Shown piece after piece: positions 1-8,828 of a DNA stretch of 38,711 nt. Both the position numbers and the translations under genes were made by a program. Each line of letters opens with the position of its first letter. Within the stretch, counting starts at the first letter, position 1. The stretch covers positions 1 through 38,711 of the forward strand of contig CAMDEX010000021.1 in NCBI GenBank assembly GCA_945897075.1, in the 5' to 3' direction. The notes beneath the pieces were generated by a model, which did no database searches, was not told the origin of the DNA, and worked only from the letters and a program-made list of their open reading frames with translations. This DNA comes from Litorilinea aerophila. GTDB lineage: Bacteria > Chloroflexota > Anaerolineae > Caldilineales > Caldilineaceae.

Positions 1-39
1 GCTTCATCGTTTGCGTTCCCTTTTCAATAATGAAATAGA

Positions 40-66
40 CAGCGGGGTTAGAAATCGACCCCGCTG
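40..66 (-). terminator. Putative terminator of the opp-like operon
   Basis: A 9-bp perfect stem (CAGCGGGGT / ACCCCGCTG) with a 9-nt loop lies 60 bp beyond the stop codon of the last gene of the leftward operon. On the minus strand it is followed by a moderately T-rich run, not a clean U-tract, so it may be a weak intrinsic terminator or an mRNA 3' stabiliser. Beyond it, an ATG at 7-5 on the minus strand is preceded by AAAAGGGAA about 10 nt upstream. That could be the start of a further gene, but only two codons fall inside the window. Confidence 0.5.
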
Positions 67-125
67 CCTATCCCTCTGTCTACGATCGGTCAGTGATCTG
101 GTCGGGAACCATCACTTGAACAGCT

Positions 126-2243
126 TTACTCGTTGATAAACCAGGATGCGGGAACCATCGGATACCACTCGCCCGAGATGGACGAGGTAGGCACGTTGCG
201 CACCCGGTTCTTGACGATCTTGAGTTGGCCGAAGCGGGGGTCGTCCACCACCAGGCCGATGGACCACAAATTGTCCATGTGAATCTCAAAGACCTGCTGC
301 ATCAAGGTATTGCGGACTTCAGCATCGGCTTCACCCAGAATCTGATCCCGGAGCACGCGTAGCTGCTTGACCTCGTCGGGCGGTTCTGAACCCTCCTCGC
401 CGTTGGTGTCCAGCCACTTTGCCCATTCCGGCGACCACTGCCAACCGCTCAGGGCAAAGGTATTGGCGTTCAAGGTGGGATGAACAGGACCGCCGCCGAA
501 GTGACCGCCACGGGCGGCGACGTCATGTTCGCCGTTGTTATGACGGGTGCCCCACAGGGCGCCATCTTCCGGGGCGACTGTAGCGTTGATGCCCACAGAT
601 CCCCAGTAACCTCGCACCAGTTCCATCAGCACTGGCGTTTCTGGCGGCCAGGAAGTGGTAGCCGAGATGATCAGCAGCAGCTTCTCTCCGTTGGGGGCCA
701 TACGGAAACCTTCTGCATCCCGCTCGGTTAGCCCAAGTTCATCCAGCATCTTGTTGGACAGCTCCGGATCGTACTGTGCCCAGGACTGGAAAAGCTCCGA
801 CTCGCCGTGATAGGGCGCGCCCCGGGCTGGTGCAATCTGGGAGGGGAAGACGCCACCCTTGTACTGCAACTTGACGATCTCTTCCCGGTTGATAGCCACG
901 GAGAGAGCCTGGCGAAACTCCTTCTTATTGTAGAGTTCCCGCTTGGTCTCGTCACCGCTGGTATAGTTGAACATGATATTGCCGTAAGCGTTGGGCATCC
1001 AATTGGCATAGGCGAAGCGGTAATCAGCCGCCTCCTTGTTCTCTGTGAGAAGCGCCAGATTGGCAGGGCCACCCACCCAGCCGATGCCTACATAGTCCAA
1101 CTCGCCAGCGATGGTCTTGAGCAGAGTTGCCTCTGTGTCGGCGATACGATTGGTGCGGATTTCACTGATGTAGGGTAGCTGATTGCCCTCCGTGTCCACT
1201 TTCCAATAGTAGGGATTGCGGCGATAGGTCTGCACCTCCTGGGGCGGTCGTTCATTTAAAATCCAGGCTGCCAGACTTGGGTTGTCCGGGTTTTCGGCGC
1301 CGCGTTTGAAGTTGAAGAGGTCCACCCACGTGTCAAAGCCATCTTCCTTCATGGCGGCTTCGATGGTGGCCATCTCTGCATAGTTGGGGTGGAACTGCTT
1401 CAGGTAGTGCATGGGCATGGTTGTGGGGTCTGTACGGGGGAAACCCCAGCTACCCAGATAGATGGTAAACAGAGCGTATGGCTTGGCGAAGGAAAACTGC
1501 ACGGTGAAATCGTCGGTCTTGACAAGCTCAGCCACAACCCCGTCTCGTTTCAGCAGCGCATGAGGTGTAGGTGTGAGTTCTTCGTTTAGTACGAAGTCGT
1601 TCCACCAGAACATGATGTCATCTGCTGTGAAGGGAGTGCCGTCACTCCATTTGATGCCCTGGCGTAGCATCAGCGTCAATTGGGTGTAGTCGTCGTTCCA
1701 TTCCCAGCCGCTGGCCACATTGGGGATGATCTCTTCCTGTGGACTGTGTACGGTCAGCGGTTCGATTAGGAAGTAATTGACGTCTGAAGAGACGGGACGC
1801 GTTCCGTCAATGTTCACCACGAGAGTCCCGCCGTACTTGCCGATGGCTTCATCGGGCTGCACCACTACAGGTTCGACGGGCAGGCGCTCTTCCAACGGCG
1901 GCAATTCGCCGCTGGCAACCAATGCGGCCATTTCCGGAGCTTCGTGGTACTCGGCAACGCCGCCCGCATCTGCCGGGCTGTTGAAGACATGCATGGTCAC
2001 AGGGCGCTCGCCTGCATCCGCCGGTTTGTCCATCAGGACAGGGCCAGCCATCGTATCGGCTGTGGAGGGTGCTTCGGCGGCGGCTGGCTGCGTCGGTGCG
2101 GCTTCGGCTGGTGCAGCCTGTTCCGCCGCGGCGGCCGGCTGTTCAGATGCAGCCGGTGCAATCGGCGCGCCACAAGCACTGAGCAGCAAGACCAGTACTA
2201 GCAAAAGATTGAGCAGAGTCAGATGTTTGCGTCTGGATGACAT
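126..2243 (-). CDS. ABC transporter substrate-binding lipoprotein, family 5 (OppA/DppA-like)
   Basis: A 705-residue extracytoplasmic solute-binding protein of the SBP_bac_5 type. It would capture oligopeptides or oligosaccharides and deliver them to the permease encoded upstream. The N-terminus is a lipoprotein signal (MSSRRKHLTLL, a Leu-rich core, then LLSACG, with the lipidated Cys near residue 24). An Ala/Pro/Glu-rich linker and the mature domain follow. Family hallmarks include YGGTL, the IKWSDGTPFTADD motif and YYWKVDTEGNQLPY. The ATG at 2243 was chosen because AAAGGAGAA sits at good distance and the lipobox then lies correctly; an upstream in-frame start would only add 13 charged residues. 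It is the last gene of the operon, separated from the ATPase gene by 135 bp with two stem-loops. The length (about 700 residues) suits the subgroup that in several thermophiles binds oligosaccharides, so peptide specificity should not be assumed. Confidence 0.93.
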   Translation of the reverse strand: MSSRRKHLTLLNLLLVLVLLLSACGAPIAPAASEQPAAAAEQAAPAEAAPTQPAAAEAPSTADTMAGPVLMDKPADAGERPVTMHVFNSPADAGGVAEYHEAPEMAALVASGELPPLEERLPVEPVVVQPDEAIGKYGGTLVVNIDGTRPVSSDVNYFLIEPLTVHSPQEEIIPNVASGWEWNDDYTQLTLMLRQGIKWSDGTPFTADDIMFWWNDFVLNEELTPTPHALLKRDGVVAELVKTDDFTVQFSFAKPYALFTIYLGSWGFPRTDPTTMPMHYLKQFHPNYAEMATIEAAMKEDGFDTWVDLFNFKRGAENPDNPSLAAWILNERPPQEVQTYRRNPYYWKVDTEGNQLPYISEIRTNRIADTEATLLKTIAGELDYVGIGWVGGPANLALLTENKEAADYRFAYANWMPNAYGNIMFNYTSGDETKRELYNKKEFRQALSVAINREEIVKLQYKGGVFPSQIAPARGAPYHGESELFQSWAQYDPELSNKMLDELGLTERDAEGFRMAPNGEKLLLIISATTSWPPETPVLMELVRGYWGSVGINATVAPEDGALWGTRHNNGEHDVAARGGHFGGGPVHPTLNANTFALSGWQWSPEWAKWLDTNGEEGSEPPDEVKQLRVLRDQILGEADAEVRNTLMQQVFEIHMDNLWSIGLVVDDPRFGQLKIVKNRVRNVPTSSISGEWYPMVPASWFINE

Positions 2244-2276
2244 TCCTTTTCTCCTTTGGTCATTCTGTTGGTGGGC

Positions 2277-2313
2277 ATACAACCGGGATGGTTGTATTCG
2301 CGAGATACGCGAA
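2277..2313 (-). repeat. Two tandem short stem-loops between ATPase and binding-protein genes
   Basis: Two adjacent inverted repeats lie in the 135-bp gap upstream of the binding-protein gene. The first is ATACAACC / GGTTGTAT (2277-2284, 2290-2297, 5-nt loop). The second is TTCGCG / CGCGAA (2297-2302, 2308-2313, 5-nt loop). They share a base, so they would be back-to-back hairpins in the leftward transcript. Neither is followed by a U-tract, so processing or protection of the downstream binding-protein message is likelier than termination. This role is inferred. Confidence 0.45.
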
Positions 2314-2378
2314 ATACTTCAATCTGGGCTGGAATCGCACGCGAAGTAGCTGGGTTGGCTTTCTCCTTTCTCGGTTTG

Positions 2379-3449
2379 CTAGGGGACCGGTATACCGGCC
2401 ACGGCTGGGTTCGTAACGCCTGCGAGCGAAAGTGATTCGGCAAAGTGGCACAGGGAAAAATGGGGAGCAGCACCATTCGCGGCCACGTTGACCAGGGGTG
2501 GCGTTTCGTTGCGACAGATATCCTTGGCATATTGGCAGCGGGGATGGAAAGCACAGCCATTCGGCACGTTCATGGAATCAGCCACATCCCCTTCCAGGAC
2601 GATTCGCTGCTTCTTGACCGCCTCTTCCGAGATAGTGGGCACGGCCGACAGCAATGCTTCGGTGTAAGGGTGTTTGGGATTGGCGAATATCTCTTCGGTC
2701 TGGCCCAACTCGACGATCTTGCCCACATACATCACAGCTACCCGGTCGCTGATATATTCCACCACGGCCAGGTTGTGGGCTACAAAGAGATAGGTGAGAT
2801 GCAGCTCGTCCTGTAGCTCTTTGAGCAGGCGCAGAATCTGGGCCTGGACCGACACATCCAATGCCGAAACCGGTTCATCGGCCACGATAAAAGCCGGACG
2901 CAGGGCCAGGGCACGGGCAATGGCGATGCGCTGGCGCTGACCGCCGCTAAACGCATGAGGGTAGCGGCGCATATAGGAGGGGTCCAAACGGACGCTGCTC
3001 AGAAGCTCCGCCACCCGCTCCTCCAACTCCCGCCGGGTGCGCACAATTTTGCGAGTGATAAAGGGCTCCCCCACGATCTCCAAAATGGTGAGGCGGGGAT
3101 TCAGGGACGAATAGGGATCCTGGAAGATCATACCCGCGTGGCGCTGAAATTGACGGAGCTCCTCCGTGTTCAACGCGTTGATGTCCACAGGCTGCGCATC
3201 CGGGCTGACCCGGTAGATGGTACGCCCACCGGTCGGTTCGATGGCCCGCATGACGCAGCGCCCGGTGGTGGTCTTGCCGCAGCCGCTCTCACCCACCAGG
3301 GCCAGGGTCTCGCCCCGGCGCACAGCAAAGCTGACCCCGTCTACGGCTTTGACCTGCCCCACCACCCGCCGCAGAAAACCCCGGGTGACCGGGAAGTATT
3401 TCTGGAGATTCTCCACTTCTACTACATAATCTGGTTCAGCCATCTGCAT
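2379..3449 (-). CDS. ABC transporter ATP-binding protein, OppF/DppF type
   Basis: A 356-residue ATPase that powers the Opp/Dpp-type importer at the cytoplasmic face. It shows Walker [13 protein letters not shown] (near residue 53), the Q-loop [12 protein letters not shown], the signature [15 protein letters not shown] and Walker [13 protein letters not shown]. The C-terminal oligopeptide-transporter extension carries a cysteine cluster ([15 protein letters not shown] ending in CHF) that often binds an iron-sulfur cluster in this family. The SSLNPR stretch after the Q-loop is typical of OppF rather than OppD. The ATG at 3449 is preferred; a TTG at 3461 overlapping the previous stop as TTGA, and an ATG at 3443, are alternatives. 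It directly follows the OppD-type gene and is presumably translationally coupled to it. Substrate is set by the binding protein. Confidence 0.94.
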   Translation of the reverse strand: MQMAEPDYVVEVENLQKYFPVTRGFLRRVVGQVKAVDGVSFAVRRGETLALVGESGCGKTTTGRCVMRAIEPTGGRTIYRVSPDAQPVDINALNTEELRQFQRHAGMIFQDPYSSLNPRLTILEIVGEPFITRKIVRTRRELEERVAELLSSVRLDPSYMRRYPHAFSGGQRQRIAIARALALRPAFIVADEPVSALDVSVQAQILRLLKELQDELHLTYLFVAHNLAVVEYISDRVAVMYVGKIVELGQTEEIFANPKHPYTEALLSAVPTISEEAVKKQRIVLEGDVADSMNVPNGCAFHPRCQYAKDICRNETPPLVNVAANGAAPHFSLCHFAESLSLAGVTNPAVAGIPVP

Positions 3450-3457
3450 TCTGTCTC

Positions 3458-4528
3458 TCAAATGTAAAGGTGGCAGCGGACCGAGTGATTCGGCCCGACT
3501 ATGACCTGTGGCGGCTCACTCTTGTCACAGACGCCGGGCATGAACTCCGGGCAGCGGGGATGAAAGGGGCAGCCGGTGGGCCGGTTGTACGGGCTGGGCA
3601 CCATACCGGTGATGGCCTCAATCTTCTGCGATTTGCCCCCGCCCAACTGGGGTACCGAATGCAGAAGACCGATGGTGTAGGGATGCTTGGGGTTGCTGAA
3701 GAGTTCCCGGGCCGGTGCATTCTCCACATCTTTGCCCAAATACATAATCATGACCCGGTCACAGAGTTCGGAAATCACCGCCATATCGTGGGTGATCACA
3801 ACCAGGGCCATGTGCATCTCGTGTTGCAGACTCTTCATTAGCTCCAAAATCTGGGCCTGGATAGTCACATCAACGGCAGTGGTCGGCTCGTCGGCAATCA
3901 ATAGACTAGGGTGACAGGAGAGAGCCATGGCGATCATCGCCCGCTGGCGCATCCCGCCGCTCAGGGCAAAGGGGTAGGCGTCGATATTCTCTTCCGGCTT
4001 GGGCATACCCACCCGCCGCAAGATGTCGATGGCCCTGATCCGAGCCTCCTTTTCGTCTACCTCCTGGTGCAGCCGGATCACCTCTATGATCTGGTTGCCG
4101 ATGGTATAGGCCATACTGAATGAGGTCATCGGCTCCTGGAAGACCATGGAAACTACGGCCCCCCGAATGCTGCGAATCAGATCACCCCGCCCGTCCAGTT
4201 GGGCCAGATCCACAACACCGCTGTCGTGCTGGAGCAGAATTTCGCCATCGACAATTCGACCGTGGCTGGGCACGATGCGCAGGATCGATTGGGCCATAAC
4301 GCTCTTGCCGCAGCCGCTTTCGCCTGCAATGCCCAGTATTTCTCCCTTCTTAACATCGAAGCTGACCCCATCCACGGCGCGCAGGACACCTTCCCGAGAA
4401 AAGAAATGGGTGGATAGATTGCGTACGCTGAGTAGGACATCCTCAGTCATCAGTAGCTGGCCGCGCCCACCCTCGGAATGTTCCGATTGGGGGGAGCGAG
4501 ACTTGCCCTGTTGAAGATTGGTAGCCAT
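3458..4528 (-). CDS. ABC transporter ATP-binding protein, OppD/DppD type
   Basis: A 356-residue ATPase forming the nucleotide-binding heterodimer with the OppF-type subunit. Visible motifs are Walker [14 protein letters not shown]-loop [12 protein letters not shown], signature [15 protein letters not shown], Walker [13 protein letters not shown] and the H-loop VVITHDM. The MTSFSM and [11 protein letters not shown] stretches are typical of OppD. The C-terminal extension has the GCPFHPRCP...C...C cysteine set. The start ATG at 4528 has AAGGA upstream. An internal ATG about 26 residues in ([12 protein letters not shown]) would remove a charged non-conserved leader and is a reasonable alternative. 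It lies 12 bp after the permease gene stop and nearly touches the next ATPase gene. Confidence 0.94.
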   Translation of the reverse strand: MATNLQQGKSRSPQSEHSEGGRGQLLMTEDVLLSVRNLSTHFFSREGVLRAVDGVSFDVKKGEILGIAGESGCGKSVMAQSILRIVPSHGRIVDGEILLQHDSGVVDLAQLDGRGDLIRSIRGAVVSMVFQEPMTSFSMAYTIGNQIIEVIRLHQEVDEKEARIRAIDILRRVGMPKPEENIDAYPFALSGGMRQRAMIAMALSCHPSLLIADEPTTAVDVTIQAQILELMKSLQHEMHMALVVITHDMAVISELCDRVMIMYLGKDVENAPARELFSNPKHPYTIGLLHSVPQLGGGKSQKIEAITGMVPSPYNRPTGCPFHPRCPEFMPGVCDKSEPPQVIVGPNHSVRCHLYI

Positions 4529-4540
4529 GGAGTTCCTTGT

Positions 4541-5683
4541 CTAAATGGAGGCGTAGGGATCGGCAGCATCGCGCAGACCGTCGCCCACGAAATTGAAGCA
4601 GAGAATGGCCACTACCACGAAGCCACCGGGCAGCAGAAGCCAGGGCGATGAGGCTAACACCCGAATAAACTGGGCATCCCGCAGAAGTACCCCCCAGCTC
4701 ACCGCTGGCTCCTGTAGGCCCAGCCCCAGAAAACTGAGCGCCGTCTCGCCCAAAATCATCCCCGGCACACTCAGGGTGAGCGAGGCGATCACGTGGCTGT
4801 AGAAGGAGGGGAGCATATGTTTGAAAATGGTGCGGATTTCTGTAGAGCCGTTGAGTTGGGCCGCCATCACGAAATCTTCTTCGCGCAGGGACATAAACTT
4901 GCCCCGTACAACCCGGGCCATACCAGTCCAACCCACCAGGGAAAGAATCATCACAATCCCGAAATAGACCTGAAGAATTGTCCAGGTGGGGGGAAGGGCC
5001 ACGCTCAAGGCCATCCATAGAGGCAAAGTAGGGATGGAGCGGATGAACTCGATGATGCGCTGGATAATCACATCTGTGGCCCCACCATAGTAGCCTGAGA
5101 TACCGCCCACAAAGATACCGATCAGCGAACTGATAGCGATCCCCAGCAGCCCGATGGAGAGGGAGACACGCCCGCCATAGATGATTCGGGAAAGTACATC
5201 CCGCCCCATATTGTCGGAGCCGAACAGAAAAACAGTGCCTTCCTCCACGCCGAAGAGATGGCGGTCGCTCTCGAAGAGACCCCATAGCTTGTACGGGTCG
5301 CCTTGAACAAAGAAGTGGACTGGATATTTCAGGCTTTCGTCCACTGTATAGGTCGTTTTGAAGGTGTTCATGTCATATTCAGCCGACACCCCATAGACAA
5401 AAGGTCGCCAGTGGAAACGTCCCTTGTCGAAAAAGCGGAGCGATTGGGGCGGGGCCAGGGTCAGGTCTGCGTCGTAGCGGCCTGCACTATAGGGTGCGAC
5501 AAATTCGGCAAAAATAGCCGACAGATAGAAGATAATCAGCACAATGAGGGAAAGTACCGCTATCTGATGGCGGGCAAACTTCCAGCGGATGAGCTGCCAC
5601 TGGGAGGCAACCATCAGCTTCTCGTCTTTGATAGGGGCACTTTCCAGGTGGGAATTCTCAGGGCTTGGATTCAATACGCTCAT
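4541..5683 (-). CDS. ABC transporter permease, OppC/DppC type
   Basis: A 380-residue inner-membrane permease, longer than typical OppC (about 300). The extra length is a periplasmic insertion of roughly 80-90 residues after the first membrane helix, containing YDADLTLAPPQSLRFF and the FGVEEGTVFLFGSDNMGRDVLSR region. An OppC_N-type N-terminal segment comes first, then five or six helices of the BPD_transp_1 fold. The EAA-like loop VMAAQLNGSTEIRTIFKHMLP contacts the ATPases. The ATG at 5683 overlaps the upstream stop as ATGA and has GGGAGG just upstream, so it is preferred over an in-frame TTG ten codons earlier. The overlap implies translational coupling with the OppB-type gene. The C-terminus FNFVGDGLRDAADPY is characteristic of the family. 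Confidence 0.94.
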   Translation of the reverse strand: MSVLNPSPENSHLESAPIKDEKLMVASQWQLIRWKFARHQIAVLSLIVLIIFYLSAIFAEFVAPYSAGRYDADLTLAPPQSLRFFDKGRFHWRPFVYGVSAEYDMNTFKTTYTVDESLKYPVHFFVQGDPYKLWGLFESDRHLFGVEEGTVFLFGSDNMGRDVLSRIIYGGRVSLSIGLLGIAISSLIGIFVGGISGYYGGATDVIIQRIIEFIRSIPTLPLWMALSVALPPTWTILQVYFGIVMILSLVGWTGMARVVRGKFMSLREEDFVMAAQLNGSTEIRTIFKHMLPSFYSHVIASLTLSVPGMILGETALSFLGLGLQEPAVSWGVLLRDAQFIRVLASSPWLLLPGGFVVVAILCFNFVGDGLRDAADPYASI

Positions 5684-6666
5684 ATCGCCTCCCGAATGCG
5701 GGGATCCAGCCAAGCCAGCACAATGTCCGAAATGAGGGTTCCGATCAGTGTCAGAATGCTCAAAATGAAGACCACACTGCCCGCCAGAAACATATCCTGG
5801 CTGCGCAACGCACTTACAAAGAGGGGCGCCAGCGTGGGCAGCCCCAGCACCATCGAGACCAGCAGTTCGCCGTTGACCAGGGCAGGCAGGGTCCAGCCGA
5901 TGGTGCTGGCCACCGGGTTCAACGCGATGCGCAGGGGGTACTTGACCAATACCCGGCCTTCCTTGAGTCCTTTGGCGTGGGCCACCATCACATAGGGCTT
6001 CTGGAGTTCGTCCAAGAGATTGGCCCGCATAACCCTGATCAGACCGGCTGTGCCGGAAGTTCCTACAATCAATGCAGGTAACCAGATATGGCTCAACAGG
6101 TCAAGAAATTTGGCGAAACTCCAGGGCGCTGTCATATATTCGTCAGAGAAAAGACCGACAGCCACATTGCCAGTCCACAGGAAGTAGAGCCACAGAAAAA
6201 TGAGGGCAAGCAGAAAGTCGGGTGTCGCCAATCCCAGGAAGCCAACAAAGGTAGCCGTATAATCACCCGGCGAGTATTGACGGCTGGCTGAGTAAATACC
6301 AATCGGAATACTGATGATGTAGACAAGCAGGAGGGATGAGATTGAGACTGCCAGAGACCAGGGCAGCCGGCTGGCGACCAGAGCGCTCACCGGCTGGTTC
6401 CACTGCATGGAACGCCCCAGATCGCCCTGCATCACGCCGCTGATCCAGCGCCAGTAACGCACGTACCAGGGCTGGTCCAGCCCATAACGTTCGCGCAGGG
6501 CCTCGATCTCGGATGGGTCTACAGCCCCCATCTGAGAGGTCAGCCGCTCCACATAGGCGTCCATATAATCGCCCGGCGGGGCTTCGATGAGGGCAAAAGA
6601 GGCCAGGCTGATCACCGCCAGGGTGGGAATCATCAGCAATATGCGGCGTAGAATAAACGGTAGCAT
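5680..6666 (-). CDS. ABC transporter permease, OppB/DppB type
   Basis: A 328-residue inner-membrane permease, the partner of the OppC-type subunit in the importer. It begins with the classic MLPFILRRILLMIPTLAVI helix, followed by the family's periplasmic segment (LRERYGLDQPWYVRYWRWI, with GDLGRSM). Five further membrane helices follow. The cytoplasmic EAA-type loop is YVMVAHAKGLKEGRVLVKYPLR. The C-terminal stretch ends in DIVLAWLDPRIR, as in other members. The start at 6666 is supported by AGGAGC upstream. The stop overlaps the next start by four bases. It lies 88 bp after the Asp-box gene, so co-transcription from the promoter at 7827-7855 is likely but not certain. Confidence 0.95.
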   Translation of the reverse strand: MLPFILRRILLMIPTLAVISLASFALIEAPPGDYMDAYVERLTSQMGAVDPSEIEALRERYGLDQPWYVRYWRWISGVMQGDLGRSMQWNQPVSALVASRLPWSLAVSISSLLLVYIISIPIGIYSASRQYSPGDYTATFVGFLGLATPDFLLALIFLWLYFLWTGNVAVGLFSDEYMTAPWSFAKFLDLLSHIWLPALIVGTSGTAGLIRVMRANLLDELQKPYVMVAHAKGLKEGRVLVKYPLRIALNPVASTIGWTLPALVNGELLVSMVLGLPTLAPLFVSALRSQDMFLAGSVVFILSILTLIGTLISDIVLAWLDPRIREAI

Positions 6667-6754
6667 TCAATATGCTCCTAAAGCGGGGGATGTCATGCCG
6701 ACGCCAGGGTAGACCACACCCACCGACAGCCAAACGTCATACGGGCAATGGAAT

Positions 6755-7741
6755 CTATACTTCGTCCAGCGAGAGTCTAGCCAGGTAGATGGCGGAAGGT
6801 GCCAGCCCCGTGCCACTGCCTTCGTGGCTGGAATAGTAGGAGAGGAGGCCCTCCGTGGCTGATAGCGCCACAAAGCCGGGATACGAATTGTCGCCGCCGC
6901 TGGGCAATTCCGCGATCTCCTGCAAACGGTCATCGATCAGTTCGTAGAGGGCCGTGACTGCCGGGGCATTGCCGTTCCGCTTGCGACCACCGACCAGATA
7001 CCGGTCACCCCATTTGGCCAGCAAAGGTCCGCCCAGCAGTGAATCGAGATCGGCGCGGCTCCATTCCGTATACGGCGGCTGTGCCCGACAGAGTTGGGCC
7101 GGGCGACCGGCTGTACGGGCCACTGCCAATAGGCTGCCGTCCTCTTCAAAGAGCAGAGCCGTCTCGTCCCCGAGCGAGGGTTGAATCAGACCCAAGGGTG
7201 CCCAGGTAAAGCCGTCCGGGCTGTGCAGCAGCCAGGATTCCATATATTCAGCCGGCTCGGCCCGGCCGGGAACCACTTCAAAATCCCGGATACGTCGCCC
7301 GTTCAAATAAGCTATACCGTCGTGGGTGGCGGCCCGCCAGATGTAGTAGCCGTGGGTGCCGTCCAACATACGCGGGCCGTGCCATGTGTTGCCGTCTTCG
7401 CTCCAGGCACAGAAGCCTAGATGATCATTTACATCCAGCTCCTTGGCCTCCGTCGTGTCCACCCACCAGGTGCTGGAGTAGACCATAAGTTTTCCCTGGA
7501 AGATGAGAAAGTGGGGGTCGCGGACATCCCGCTTGGGTACACTGAAGGCGTGGACCTCTTCCCAATCCTGACCATCGTGGCTGGCCATGACCAGGATTTT
7601 CGATGTGGCAAATATCATGTGGCCATCGGGGCAACTGCGAAATGTCAGATAGTAGCGATCTTGAAAACGGCAAAGATCGGTGAAAGCATTGTGGTTGCCG
7701 TCGTTAAAAATTTTCCGGATTGAATTGATACGGAGGGGCAT
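6755..7741 (-). CDS. Asp-box (BNR/sialidase-like) beta-propeller protein
   Basis: A 328-residue protein with no signal peptide or membrane segment, so probably cytoplasmic. It contains at least three Asp-box motifs (S-x-D-G-x-x-W): SHDGQDW near residue 54, SEDGNTW near 115 and SPDGFTW near 173. The phrase RDPHFLIFQGKLMVY resembles glycoside hydrolase propellers of the sialidase and GH43-like folds. The exact reaction cannot be read from the sequence; a glycoside hydrolase or sugar-binding propeller is the best guess. It is first in the leftward operon, ahead of the Opp-type importer, which suggests it acts on the imported compound. The start at 7741 has GGGAAAG 5-10 nt upstream. Alternative: a sialidase-fold protein without enzymatic activity. 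Confidence 0.75.
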   Translation of the reverse strand: MPLRINSIRKIFNDGNHNAFTDLCRFQDRYYLTFRSCPDGHMIFATSKILVMASHDGQDWEEVHAFSVPKRDVRDPHFLIFQGKLMVYSSTWWVDTTEAKELDVNDHLGFCAWSEDGNTWHGPRMLDGTHGYYIWRAATHDGIAYLNGRRIRDFEVVPGRAEPAEYMESWLLHSPDGFTWAPLGLIQPSLGDETALLFEEDGSLLAVARTAGRPAQLCRAQPPYTEWSRADLDSLLGGPLLAKWGDRYLVGGRKRNGNAPAVTALYELIDDRLQEIAELPSGGDNSYPGFVALSATEGLLSYYSSHEGSGTGLAPSAIYLARLSLDEV

Positions 7742-7787
7742 GGTCTACTTTCCCAGATATTGCAGGAGGGCGGCGGCGGTTGATGGC

Positions 7788-7803
7788 ATTTTTCTCGAAA
7801 AAT
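7788..7803. promoter_or_regulatory. Palindrome in the 5' leader of the opp-like operon
   Basis: A perfect 7+7 inverted repeat (ATTTTTC-TC-GAAAAAT) lies about 20-30 bp downstream of the expected transcription start of the minus-strand operon. It sits in an otherwise AT-rich divergent region. A repressor operator is the natural reading, but the binding protein is not identifiable here. Confidence 0.4.
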
Positions 7804-7826
7804 CGATCCGATTGTCCTATAGTTGG

Positions 7827-7855
7827 ATTGTATATTACTTATTTGCGCTTGTCAA
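7827..7855 (-). promoter_or_regulatory. Sigma-70-type promoter for the leftward operon
   Basis: On the minus strand TTGACA (7855-7850) is followed after exactly 17 bp by TACAAT (7832-7827). The -35 box is consensus and the -10 matches five of six. The start site would be near 7820, giving a leader of about 80 nt before the ATG at 7741. This is the best promoter match in the window. Confidence 0.75.
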
Positions 7856-7923
7856 ATCGCTTTTTTGTCCCAGCCTCCCCAAAAACAGGGTCAATTTCCC
7901 GCAGCTCGCTGCCGCTCATCCGA

Positions 7924-7953
7924 TTGAACCATGCCTGACTTGACTTATATGAT
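7924..7953 (+). promoter_or_regulatory. Promoter for the AAC(3)-family gene
   Basis: TTGAAC (7924-7929) is separated by 18 bp from TATGAT (7948-7953), giving a start near 7960 and a leader of about 45 nt. It is divergent from the promoter at 7827-7855; the two are about 70 bp apart and could share a regulator. Confidence 0.55.
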
Positions 7954-8004
7954 AAACTGAGTGAAAATGCTCTACACGATCCACCCACTTGCCGGTACAA
8001 GCCA

Positions 8005-8724
8005 ATGGTTACACATGACGACCTGGTGCAGGGCCTGAAAAATCTGGGCATTGCCGCTGGCGATACTCTCTTTGTCCACTCGTCTTTCAAAGCCCTCGGT
8101 CCTGTCGCGGGTGGCGTTGAAACTGTGATTCGTGCCCTGGAGACGGGCCTCGGCCCAGAGGGACTCCTGCTGATGCCCTCGTTTAATCTGGTCGAGAGGG
8201 CAAGGCGAGCAGAAACGTGGGACCCGCAGACCACGCCCTCCACCGTTGGTTGGATTACAGAGTACTTTCGGCGACTGCCTCACACCTATCGCTCGGATCA
8301 CTACTCCCACTCCGTCGCCGCGCGTGGCAAAGGGGCGCAGCCATTTGTGGCAGACCATCTTCGTCAAGAAGGGTACGAATCACCCTGGGACTGCGCACCC
8401 TGGGGCAAGACATACGGGCTGCACTCACCGATGGTCAAAGCCTATCAGCGCGATGCCAAACTGCTGATGCTCGGTGTAGACTACACCACATCCACATACT
8501 GCCATTTCGTCGAAGTACTCTACTGGCACAAATTGCGTGCTCAGGAGCCGACGTCAGCGTTCCCGCGACTGAACCGACCCGCGCTTGGCGCGTTCTGGGA
8601 TCAGACAGGGAGATTGACGCGCGGCATGCTTGCTGCTGCACCGTGCCGCCAATTCTCCATTCGAGCCTATGTGGATGCTCTTCTGGCTGAGGTCGAGGCG
8701 AATCCCCATCCCTACCTGGATTGA
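8005..8724 (+). CDS. AAC(3)-family N-acetyltransferase
   Basis: A 239-residue protein of the aminoglycoside N3'-acetyltransferase fold, which transfers acetyl from acetyl-CoA to an amino group. Family signatures are FVHSSFKALG near residue 24, GPEGLLLMPSFN near 50, the Ser/His stretch SDHYSHSVAARGKGA near 97, ESPWDCAPWGK near 125 and LLMLGVDYTTSTYCHFVE near 151. It is shorter than classical AAC(3) resistance enzymes (about 260-290). Many chromosomal members act on other substrates such as amino sugars or antibiotic precursors, so resistance should not be inferred. No strong ribosome site precedes the ATG. It stands alone with its own promoter, divergent from the opp-like operon and 246 bp before guaB. 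Confidence 0.85.
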   Translation: MVTHDDLVQGLKNLGIAAGDTLFVHSSFKALGPVAGGVETVIRALETGLGPEGLLLMPSFNLVERARRAETWDPQTTPSTVGWITEYFRRLPHTYRSDHYSHSVAARGKGAQPFVADHLRQEGYESPWDCAPWGKTYGLHSPMVKAYQRDAKLLMLGVDYTTSTYCHFVEVLYWHKLRAQEPTSAFPRLNRPALGAFWDQTGRLTRGMLAAAPCRQFSIRAYVDALLAEVEANPHPYLD

Positions 8725-8828
8725 TGCAGGGCCTCTCCTCATAGGTCCATGCTGGCCTGTTTCCTCGTTAGAACTACCGGTTCGGCACACGCAAAGTGCG
8801 ATCGGACAAAGGCAGAGCGACGGGTTGG

